This document shows positions 55,175-64,000 of a DNA stretch of 64,000 nucleotides, piece by piece. Below the pieces are notes generated by a model. It ran no database searches, had not been told where the DNA came from, and saw only the letters and a program-made list of their open reading frames with translations. The DNA is taken from positions 33,434,501-33,498,500 of the forward strand of contig NC_091251.1 of the NCBI RefSeq assembly GCF_042477335.2, written 5' to 3'. Each line of letters starts with the position of its first letter. Position 1 is the stretch's first letter. The position numbers and the translations under genes were made by a program. This stretch comes from Ovis canadensis. Taxonomy: Eukaryota; Chordata; Mammalia; Artiodactyla; Bovidae.

Positions 55175-56337
55175 TTGAGGGGAAAAGTGATTTACATCAG
55201 TGACAGGTAATTGGCATTAGAACCTACTCTTGCAAGTATTTGATTATCTTTTTGATTATTTTATTCAGAACAAATAATAATATGATTCAGGTCATGAAGG
55301 TATAACTCCATTTTCCTGCCCCAAGAAAGAATCAGTTTTCCCCATCTTCAGGCAGATATAGGAATACCATATTCAATGATATGATATTGACTCCTAGGAA
55401 TATCATATAAAATTATGTATAAATATATAATTATGTCTATACTTACACAGATAATCATAATATATATGTATATATATGTGCATATACTATAATTTTTTAT
55501 TTAATAGTTCTCATCCCATTTGCTACATTTAACATTTTATTTTTCCTATAATTGCTTTATTTTCCATGGTTCTTGATGGGGCAATTTTTTTCCCTTCGAT
55601 TCTCTCTCTGCCACCAAATTTATCTTTAGCTTCACCTCTACGTCTCTGAACATATAATCAGCCAGGAACTCATGTAACTATATAACTTGGTATATTTACA
55701 TAAATGTGCTTCACACCATATACCACTTTGTAACTTGGCTTTTTTCATGTTATAAGGTGTCCTGGAAATTTTTTGTGTCAGCATTTAGTATATTTACCTT
55801 ATTTAAAAGCACTTCTATAATTTTTGACTGAGGAACTCATGAGAATATACAGAGATGAGCAGCCATGTTTCAATCTTGCAGTAAAGCTGATGTCCTAGTG
55901 GGTATTGGTGCTCAAGTTGAACAAAAATTAGATTGTAATGGGACCTGGGCTTGGCTGTCAGGGGAATTTTGCTCCTCAGAGCACTTAGCGCTTAGACAGT
56001 GAGCAAGTCAGAGGGCATGGAAACCTGTCATACTGACACACTGGTAGCAGGAACTTAGGGAGGCCATTCCCAATCTTCCTATCTTCAAGGAATGCTTGAA
56101 ATATCTTTTAAGGGAAGGTCTCGAGTAATTCCAGCATAAACACTGTTACAGCACAAGTGATGGTTCCCTGCTATGATAGTAAGTTACAGATGTAATAATC
56201 CAATATTAATAGTCATGTTCTTTTGAGTAGAGAGTGATGCTTTTTGTGGACCTGTTTACTATAGCCAATTTATTACCCTACTCTTTTTGTGTGATTTCCC
56301 CTCCCCACAAAGGATACTTACTCTATTACAAGTCAGT
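55175..56337. other. AT-rich single-copy sequence
   Basis: No gene recognised. 55375-55500 is simple AT-rich sequence. Confidence 0.4.
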
Positions 56338-56347
56338 AGTGCACACA

Positions 56348-56554
56348 TTTTCATTGGAAAAGACCCTGCTGCTGGGAAAGCTTGAGGGCAAGAGAAGAAG
56401 GGGGTGACAGAGGATGAGATGGTTGGATGGCATCGTTGACACAATGGACATGAGTTTAAGCAAGCTGCAGGAGATGGTGAAGGATAGGGAAGCCTGGCAT
56501 GCTGCAGCCCATGGGGTTGCAAAGAGACAGACACGACTTAGCAACTGAACAACA
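56348..56554 (+). mobile_element. BovB LINE 3' end
   Basis: The last 207 bases of BovB (TTTCATTGGAAAAGACCCTG to TTAGCAACTGAACAAC). Duplication agtgcacaca / agtacacaca at 56338-56347 and 56555-56564, one mismatch. Confidence 0.88.
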
Positions 56555-56636
56555 AGTACACACAAGGAGACTTTGGTTTTCCCCTTAAAAAAAAAATCCT
56601 ACTTGATTAAAAAAAAAATCTTAGCCTGTCACGGTC

Positions 56637-56757
56637 TTCATAGACTGGGACCTGGGGACTGGAGTCAACGAGAAGAAGGACGCAGGGGACACAAGTCTTG
56701 AGTGAAACAAGGGTACTTTATTTGCAGAAATGCATGCTTATATATCTTCAATAAAAT
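56637..56757 (-). mobile_element. LTR fragment
   Basis: On minus: TGCAAATAAAGTACCCTTG with a polyadenylation signal, then sequence ending CCGTGACA at 56637, which looks like R/U5 of an ERV LTR. Only the end is present. Confidence 0.4.
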
Positions 56758-56822
56758 GATCACTCAGCCATTGAAAAGAATGAAATTCCACCAGTTGCAA
56801 CAAAATGGATAGTCCTTTAAGT
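56758..56822 (+). mobile_element. L1 ORF2/3' fragment
   Basis: ATCACTCAGCCATTGAAAAG then AATGAAATTCCACC matches L1 near the ORF2 end. Very short. Confidence 0.45.
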
Positions 56823-57087
56823 AAAAGGTCACTGAAGGGAATCACTGAAGCGAATCCAAGCAGGTGCTCCTTCCCATGATGCTCTTTCCCAGTTCTCTTT
56901 CCTGAGAACTGGTGCAGCTCTGCTCATTCCTGTTTTCCAGAAACTGATAAGGAACAGAGAGTCCTTGAAAAATGGTGCACAAAGGAAGAAAACATATTGG
57001 ATCCTTTAAAGCTGAATGCCCCCTGACACTGGTCAAGTAGGTCTAAAAGCTTTATCATCCAGCCATACTGTAAGAAATACTAATGAG
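56823..57087. other. Single-copy sequence, no gene seen
   Basis: Nothing recognised. Confidence 0.35.
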
Positions 57088-57094
57088 ATATGGT

Positions 57095-57292
57095 GAAAGT
57101 GAAAGTGAAGTCGCTCAGTCGTGCCCGACTCTTTGTGACCCCATGGACTGTAGCCTACCAGGCTCCTCTGTCCATGGGATTTTCCAGGCAATAGTACTGG
57201 AGTGGATTGCCATTTCCTTCCCCAGGGGATCTTCCCGACCCAGGGATTGAACCCGGGTCTCCCGCATTGTAGACAGATGCTTTACCATCTGA
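57095..57292 (-). mobile_element. Bov-tA SINE
   Basis: Minus copy, head shortened at the right end. Duplication atatggt at 57088-57094 and 57293-57299. Confidence 0.9.
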
Positions 57293-57299
57293 ATATGGT

Positions 57300-57795
57300 A
57301 CATGGTATTTAATATATGCAAGCATAATTATCTATATTTAAAGCCAGAAAGTTTTTTTTTTTTTGGCCAGTTTGTCTTGAATAGAATCAGGTAGCTAAAG
57401 ATTAAGTAACCTTACTTGAAACTAATCTCTTTCTTTCCTTCTCATAAATTTAAAAAACTCTTAAGGCAAGCACAATACATTTCTGTTAATACCTGACTTA
57501 AACCAAAGTAGGGATTCAAATTTTGAAAGGTCAATTAGATAGATTTAATTTAAACAAGGGAAGTAAAATTATTTTAGTTAATATTATTTATAATATAAAA
57601 ACATTTTACAATTTTAAATAGTAAAACAATTAATCACAAGCCAAAGCAATATGAATAAAAATACCCTAAGACACTATTTTATTAAGACTGAAAAATGTTC
57701 TCACTAACTGACATGATCAGGCTCAAATAAAAGTTTAGCAATTACAAAGTTATTATGCACACACACAAATTTCTTGATATCTTTTGTACACGTAT
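57300..57795. other. AT-rich single-copy sequence
   Basis: No gene recognised; contains a T-run at 57352-57364. Confidence 0.4.
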
Positions 57796-57804
57796 ATGTG
57801 CATA

Positions 57805-57937
57805 TAATGGAGAAGGAAATGGCAACCCACTCCAGTATTCTTGCCTGGAGAATCCCAGGGACGGCCGAGCCTGATGGGCTGCCATCCATGGGGTCGCAGA
57901 GAGTCAGACACGACTGTAGCGACTTAGCAGCAGCAGC
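57805..57937 (+). mobile_element. Bov-A SINE
   Basis: Single unit with CAG tail. Perfect duplication atgtgcata at 57796-57804 and 57938-57946. Confidence 0.92.
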
Positions 57938-57946
57938 ATGTGCATA

Positions 57947-58444
57947 GAAAATATTATTTTTGAAGCTAAAAGAAAGAATAAAGTCTACGTTTTTCATTTA
58001 AAACCTGTGCTTGCTTTTTCACTGCACAGATACTCAATTCTGGGTCAAACTTGTGATAAGTGTACAGGGATTTCATTTTCACCTGAAATGAGATGTTATC
58101 TGTCCTTGTTCTTGATGCTCATTAAACAGGAGAAAGCTTGCTTGCACATTAAGAAGTTGAAAATTCAGCAGAATGTTTGTTGCTTTTCAATGAGTGGTAG
58201 GATACTCTTCTCTCACATAAGTCCAGAACTTTCTAGGGCAGACTAGTGAATCTCATGTGATTTACTTCATTCAGTTCACAAAGTTCTTCCTCTTTCCTCA
58301 AAGTCAAGTTCTCAAGATATGTAGAAAATCCAAATTTAGACACATGATCCTTCACCCAGCTATATGCTTATTTGGAAAGGAAAGAAATACTGCAAAATTT
58401 GTACTTGTCAAGATTGTTCTTCCTGGACATTTTCAGTAAGATTT
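57947..58444. other. Single-copy sequence, no gene seen
   Basis: Frame 57938-58246 (102 codons) has no recognisable domain. Confidence 0.35.
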
Positions 58445-58453
58445 AGACTTGTT

Positions 58454-58664
58454 TGGGCTTCCCTGATGGCTCAGATAGTAAAGAATCTGCCTGGAATGCA
58501 GGAGACCCAGATTCGATCCCTGGGTTGGGAAGATCCCCTGGAGAAGAGAATGGCTAACCACTCCTATATTCTTGCCTGGATAATTCCATGGACAGAAGAG
58601 CCTGGAGGGCTATAGTCCATGGGGTTGCAAAGAGTCGGACACAACTGAGTGACTAACACACCTG
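58454..58664 (+). mobile_element. Bov-tA SINE
   Basis: Full-length copy. Perfect duplication agacttgtt at 58445-58453 and 58665-58673. Confidence 0.93.
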
Positions 58665-58879
58665 AGACTTGTTAGATGGTGAGCAATTTAACCACGAGTT
58701 TAAATTTAACCATTGTCCAAAAATGATGTCTGGTCTTTGCACCTAGCTTCTGGGAGGTAATTTCTAATCTCTGGAATGTTATGCCTGATGGAGTGTCTTT
58801 GTTTGCATGAGAGCCTTGGGCCAGTGGAATGGTAACATTGTGACCTTCTAAGGGACTGGAAACTGAGATCAGACATGTC

Positions 58880-59215
58880 TCACTCAACCATGCCTACACG
58901 ATGGGGTCCCAGTGAGGACTCTCCATACCAAGGCTTATTTGAGATTCCCTGGTTGGCAGTACTCTGCATGTACCGTCATCTGTCTGTGCCAGGGAAGTGA
59001 TGCTGTCTTCCTTCTGTGGGGAGAAGAAACCACATGGGGCACTTTTCCTGGCCTCTGCCCTGTGTGTCTCTCCCCTTGGCTGATTTTAATCTGTGTCCCC
59101 TTCCTGTAATAAAACTGTGAGTATAACAGCTTCTAGCGAGTCCTTTGAATTCTTCTAGTGAAATATTGAAATTTGAGGCTCTCCAAAATTGCAATCGGTG
59201 TCAGGAGTGAGGGTA
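58880..59215 (+). mobile_element. Ancient LTR-like remnant
   Basis: GATTCCCTGGTTGGCAGTAC at 58943, CTGTAATAAAACTGTGAGTA near 59104 (polyadenylation signal) and TTCTAGCGAGTCC follow an old LTR pattern. The family is shared with 35990-36230. Confidence 0.5.
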
Positions 59216-59547
59216 GTTTTATGAGTTATTCCTCCAACTTCACAGTTGGTTAATTTTGCAGTTGAAATCTGGATTGGGATTTGCTAGATCAACCCTGATT
59301 TACTGAAACACATGGTTTGGGAAGAGAAAGGCTGAGAGGGCAGGGATTGACAAACCTTCAATTCCTGAATGGCTACCAAGTTATTCATGGTGTGGAACTA
59401 TGTCAGCACTGTGATCAGTCAGTAGAGGTAAAAGTTATTATTGGAATTTGGAAATGGTAGACTCAGATGCCGAGGAGTTGGCTCATTGAATACGTAAGGA
59501 AATGGAAAATAACAAGAAGCAAGCTACATATACAATTTGTGGTTATT
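59216..59547. other. Single-copy sequence, no gene seen
   Basis: Nothing recognised. Confidence 0.35.
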
Positions 59548-59559
59548 ATTATCTGTAAT

Positions 59560-59908
59560 GGAGAAGACTCTTGAGAGTCCCTTGGACTGCAAGGAGATCC
59601 AACCAGTCCATCCTAAAGGAGATCAGTCCTGGGTGTTCATTGGAAGGACTGATATTGAAGCTGAAACGCCAATACTTTGGCTACCTGATATGAAGAACTG
59701 ACTCATTGGAAAAGACCCTGATGCTGGGAAAGATTGAGGGCAGGAGGAGAAGGGGAAGACAGAGGATGAGATGGTTGGATGGCATCACCGACTCAATGGA
59801 AATGGGTTTGGGTGGACTCCGGGAGTTGGTGATGGAGAGGGAGGCCTGGCGTGCTGCGGTTCATGGAGTCGCAAAGAGTCAGACATGGCTGAGCGACTGA
59901 ACTGACTG
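59560..59908 (+). mobile_element. BovB LINE 3' end
   Basis: The last 349 bases of BovB (GGAGAAGACTCTTGAGAGTC to GACTGAACTGACTG). Perfect 12-base duplication attatctgtaat at 59548-59559 and 59909-59920. Confidence 0.93.
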
Positions 59909-59920
59909 ATTATCTGTAAT

Positions 59921-60650
59921 AGCTAAACTGGAAGTAGAAGAGTGATGGAGTAGAATCTGATGATGAACCAAGTTCAGATTTCAGCCAGTCTGAGATGTGG
60001 TCGCTAGTCTTAGGGCCACCTCTGAAGGGGAAATTTTTGCTGGGACAGCAGACAGCATGTCTACAACCTCTGGTCGCTAAGAAGTTTGTCCGGGTTGGAA
60101 GACAGCAAGACCAAGAAACTACTGAAGCCAGAGCACAGAGTGTGAAGTAGTTATCTCCCACACACTGCAGCTAGAGAAAGCTTGAGCACAGCAATGAAAA
60201 CTCAGTGCAGTCAAAAATGAAACAAGTAAATAAGTAACTAAAATTTTAAAATAAAAGATTGTGAGAGTCACTAATTTAGGGACAACATCCTTGGCTTAGA
60301 ATATTGCAAAATGGAAGAATACATTTTTGTTGATCTAGTACCCACAGCTCACTACTAAACAAATACAGATACCTATGTATGAACCAGACACACGGGAGAT
60401 TATTCCTAAACCAATGGACTGGATAAAAGCTGTGATAGCACTTGTTTACTCTGAAGAAGGGGGATTATTCCTATAAATGCCTAGTGGGTCTCCTCCTGTG
60501 AAGGGGCTGATATACTTTGTATGCAAACCCTGGTGGATTAGTTTTCTGAGGATCATGGTATTTACCTCAGTTAACAAGATACTGTACAAGTTTGGACCAC
60601 TGAGTCACATTTCTTCCGCTCAAGGAACACACTCATCCTCAGAGTAATAG
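59921..60650. other. Single-copy sequence, no gene seen
   Basis: Nothing recognised. Confidence 0.4.
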
Positions 60651-60663
60651 TTTGATAGAGAAT

Positions 60664-60880
60664 GTACTCAGTCACTCAGTTGTGTCTGACTCTTTGTGAC
60701 CCCATGGATCATAGCCCACCAGGTTTCTCTGTCCATAGGATTTTTCAGGCAACAGTACTGGAGTGGGTTGCCATTTCCTCCTCCAGGGGATCTTCCCAAC
60801 CCGGGGATCAAACCATTTTATCTCCTGAGTCTCCTGCATTGGCAGTCAGATTCTTTACCACTGAACCACCTGGGAGGCCC
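60664..60880 (-). mobile_element. Bov-tA SINE
   Basis: Minus copy with a short internal addition near 60817. Perfect 12-base duplication ttgatagagaat at 60652-60663 and 60881-60892. Confidence 0.93.
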
Positions 60881-60892
60881 TTGATAGAGAAT

Positions 60893-61452
60893 TGGAACAG
60901 GCACTTGAACACTGATTGCCTAAAATAAGCAGTAGATAGAGGCAAGAAAGGCTGGTTAATGTCATCATAAGTATGTACTCAGACTAAACAGGGTGGATTC
61001 AGAGGACACCCACTAGATGGTTTCCTATACAATGCTTCCTATCGGGGGAGAATAGTGTGATCCAACGATTTTCTTCCGTATCACCTCAACTTTTTTCTTT
61101 TCTACACGTCGATTTTCTTTTTTCCTGCCCCATGTAATGATCCCAGTAAGCTGAGACTTTCATACTTACCTACTCTCTTCCTCACTCTCAAGTCCAAACA
61201 GGAGCAGAAACACTTTAAGATCTCCTTTCACAACATGATTTTTCCAAATATTTCATTTCCTTTTAAATCTTATCAATTGAAGCAAAAATATCTTTCCCCA
61301 GCCATTCACTGGCTTGTTCAACTGGCTCGTGTGATAAAAAGGGTCTTCTAGGTAGATGCGTTTCTGCAGTCATTATTATCTTTAAAGCACTCAGCAAAAT
61401 CTGGCCCAGCACTTTCTGGAATATACTCCAGGCACTCACCTTTGAGCTTAAA
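60893..61452. other. Single-copy sequence, no gene seen
   Basis: Nothing recognised. Confidence 0.4.
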
Positions 61453-61459
61453 CACCCTG

Positions 61460-61564
61460 GCCATTCACTCCAGTATTCTTGCCTGGAAAATTCCATGGAC
61501 AAAGGAGCCAGGCAGGCTATAGTTCTTGGGGTCACAAAGGGTCCGACACGACTGAGTGACTGAG
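61460..61564 (+). mobile_element. Bov-A SINE, 5'-truncated
   Basis: Starts at CATTCACTCCAGTATTCTTG. Duplication caccctg at 61453-61459 and 61565-61571. Confidence 0.87.
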
Positions 61565-61695
61565 CACCCTGTTAGAAGTGCTCGGCTGAGCTCAGAGGCT
61601 TCAGTGTGTAACAGAGATTTTGATACCTTCTTTGTTCAGGTTTAACTCCAGCTTCAAAAACACTCTTGAGTGACCTGGTCTTTGTTTATAAAGTT

Positions 61696-61886
61696 GTGAA
61701 AGTATTAGTCTCTCAGTTGTGTCCAACTCTGTGATCTAATGGACTATAACCTGCCAGGCTTCTCTGTCCATAGAATTCTCCAGGAAAGAATACAGGAGTG
61801 GGTAGCCATTCTCTTCTCCAGGGGATCTTCCCGACCCAGGGATTGAACCTGGGTCTCCTGCATTGCAGGCAGATTCTTTACCATTA
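61696..61886 (-). mobile_element. Bov-tA SINE next to CHR
   Basis: Minus copy whose head stops at TTTACCATT, followed directly by an A-run and the CHR at 61889. Its own duplication is not clear. Confidence 0.82.
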
Positions 61887-61888
61887 AA

Positions 61889-62075
61889 AAAAAAAGTAAT
61901 TTATGTTATTTTTGGCCGCATCAGGTCTTAGTAATGGCATGCAGGCTCAGTAGTTGCAGTGTGCCAGCTTGGTTGTTCTACAACTTGTGGGATCTTAGTA
62001 CCCTGACCAAGGATTGAACTTGTGTCCCCCGAGTTGGAAGGCGGATCCCTAACCACTGGACTGCGAGGGAAGTCC
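61889..62075 (-). mobile_element. CHR-type SINE
   Basis: ATTTTTGGCCGCATCAGGTC to ACTGCGAGGGAAGTCCC. The motif aagttg occurs at 61692 and 62077, a possible outer duplication around both SINEs. Confidence 0.8.
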
Positions 62076-62081
62076 CAAGTT

Positions 62082-63190
62082 GACTGTTTTTGTACCACCA
62101 TCCAGAACTTTTTCATTTGATCTCCTAGACTTTTTGACACCACCACCTTTCTGGGAAGAAAGCAGTGTGTTGTGATTATGTCAGGACTCTCTCATCTCAC
62201 ACAAGGGGCAAAGCATTTTACAAAAGCCAACCGCCCACAGGGCACCATCAGTACCAGTGCCAATATCCTCCGAGTTACAACTTTCATTTCCAGATACTGA
62301 ACAAAATATGAAATTTTATCTTGGCTTTTGATCGTCTCAGGTACCACTTTGCAGTAGAAAATTTTTCTTGAATTTTACCATTATTTACCCATTAATGAAT
62401 GTTGTAGCATGACATTCGTTGGTGAAAGCTGTCAACTTACCAACCTGGATACAGAAGAGGTTGTTTTCAGTTTATGACATAAAAACCTTTTTAGGATCAT
62501 ATGAGAAGTCATAAATACATCAATGTATCCTGCTACGGACAGTTTTCAGGGTCTTGTGTCGAGTCTGTCCACGTATTTTACTCACTATAATTTTACATGC
62601 TGTAATTAGGGGTTTTCATATCTCTGGAATTTGTCCTTTTCGGGCAGTAAGTTTCCTATCCCATCACTTGCTTCCTGAGATTTTTCACTGACTTTTTTTT
62701 TTTGTAAATGAAAGATTTTCTCTGTTTGCTTTGAGATTCCAGTAGCCATTAGAAATATTCAGCATTTTTCTAGGTCAAATGGCTGTAATTTATTGTTAAG
62801 TGGCTTTTCCATTTTGCTGGAGCTGTTGCTGCATTTGTAGGTTGTTCGCCTCAAAGGAAGCCCAGCACACTAGGATAACTTGGATTATCAACATGTGTAA
62901 AATACACTGTGGGGCAGTTTTCATTGTAAAGAGTTTTTGTCCGCCCCCCCCACCCCCCCACCCGCCGCCCCATAGACCGTTTTTTCGCAATGGTGAAGTG
63001 CAATGACTCAGAAGATTGTAATTCTTCATCATTTATCAGAATTGTCCATGGGGCTCAGCCTAGAACTCTCCTCTTCCTTCTCACACCTTATCTTCAAAAA
63101 TTGCCAGTAACGTACAAATGCTAGTAAAGTATAAAACAGAATGGCCGAGTAACTTAATGAGAGAATTGCAAGAGACAGAAATATCCACAG
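62082..63190. other. Single-copy sequence, no gene seen
   Basis: No gene recognised. Holds a C-rich tract at 62941-62971. Confidence 0.4.
62941..62971 (-). repeat. G-quadruplex-capable G tract on minus strand
   Basis: On minus the tract reads GGG-CGGC-GGG-T-G7-T-G7, i.e. four G runs of at least three with short loops. Confidence 0.75.
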
Positions 63191-63202
63191 TACAATTCAG
63201 TT

Positions 63203-63349
63203 CTTTTTTTTTTTTCTTTTAAATGTTTATTTGGCTGCACTGAGTTTTAGATGTGGAATGTGAGATCTAGTTTCCTCACCAGCGATTGAACCCAGGCCCC
63301 CTGCATTGCTAGTGTGAAGTTTTAGCCAATGGACCACCAAAGGAGTCCC
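63203..63349 (-). mobile_element. CHR-type SINE
   Basis: T-run then TTTATTTGGCTGCACTGAGT to ACCACCAAAGGAGTCCC. Motif tacaattca at 63191-63199 and 63381-63389 may be the target duplication, leaving about 30 extra bases at the 5' side. Confidence 0.82.
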
Positions 63350-63389
63350 TTTAACCCCAATTTTCTTTAATATATATAGGTACAATTCA

Positions 63390-64000
63390 CTTCCAGGCTA
63401 CATAATCCAAGTTTTGTGACATTTGCAACAGCAAACCTCTTGCAGGGCAGATGGGGGACATGAAAATTTCCTTCTGATTTTTTGTTAACCCTGTAGAGTT
63501 CCTTCCCCCCTGCCAGATGTTCAGTGCTATGTCAGGGAAGGTTGGAGAGGTAAATCCAGAGGGCGAGGCTGACATCATAGGTTTGCATGATACACAGTGC
63601 TAACCAATTGTCAATGTCCTCTATTGCAAATCAAAAACTGAGATGCGTTCAACCAAATGACCACAGTTCTACCCTCGCTGCCATAGCAGGCTTCAAAAGC
63701 ACTCTAATTAAATTGCTAATGGAGCTGCTTTGTCTCACTGGCCAGTTTCAACATCACCTAATTTGCAAAGTTTAAGACGTGTTTATGATTATTTTTCAGT
63801 CTTCATCTCTCTTGGACACTTGATGGAGAAACTCAGACTGAGAGGTTTATAAGTATGCTCAATTTTGCCAGCTTAATAAACAATGACACCCTATTTTTGT
63901 CTCCAAAGACCCAGATAATGATCAATTTTAAGGGAAATTATGGATTTCAGTTACCTGGGAAGTCCCTTCCCTGATGTGACCAGGAAGAATTAGGTGTGTT
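63390..64000. other. Single-copy sequence, no gene seen
   Basis: No gene recognised. 63690-63960 is AT-rich with TAATTA-type motifs and a low-repeat look, and could be regulatory. Confidence 0.35.

Overview
The window is a ruminant (bovid-type) nuclear genome segment. The diagnosis rests on interspersed repeats: BovB LINEs, Bov-tA/Bov-A2 SINEs, CHR-type tRNA-derived SINEs, ruminant L1 3' ends, and older MIR, L2 and LTR remnants. No intact host protein-coding gene was found. The window holds one decayed provirus, one unprocessed gene remnant, three processed gene copies (one of them unidentified) and a dense stack of nested retroelements.

Layout. 1-6042: a gammaretrovirus-like (class I) endogenous provirus whose 5' end lies outside the window. 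It has broken gag, pol and env and one complete 3' LTR, carries its own SINE insertions, and sits inside a BovB LINE that resumes at 6043-7816. 7850-11084: L1 material split by a minus-strand BovB (8550-10243) and a Bov-tA. 11085-19000: mostly single-copy sequence with CHR and Bov-tA SINEs, a MIR and microsatellites. 20279-21128: processed WASHC3 pseudogene. 21190-21996: two L1 3' ends plus a hybrid copy, which looks like a 252-bp tandem duplication made by unequal crossing-over. 22490-28440: SINEs, an L1 3' end, a deleted BovB and an old LTR mosaic. 28500-36200: mostly single-copy sequence. 36363-37464: two exons of a DHRS2-like gene with splice sites and in-frame stops. 39060-41727: LTR remnants and SINEs. 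42329-43752: a BovB split by an L1. 44297-47451: a near full-length BovB inside a MIR. 50206-50561: 3' end of an unidentified retrocopied transcript. 51526-53453: a BovB with twin-priming inversion. 53664-55174: a CHR SINE followed by a processed VDAC3 pseudogene at the same target. 55175-64000: SINEs, short BovB 3' ends, LTR scraps and single-copy sequence.

How it fits together. Target-site duplications, given by coordinate, allow a relative chronology: MIR/L2/old LTR first, then L1 and CHR, then BovB and the provirus, then Bov-tA/Bov-A2. At two places (51526-53453 and 53664-55174) three copies of one short target motif indicate two successive insertions at the same spot. I found no CRISPR array, operon or novel molecular system. 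The most interesting signals are retroelement mechanisms and the decayed DHRS2-like gene.
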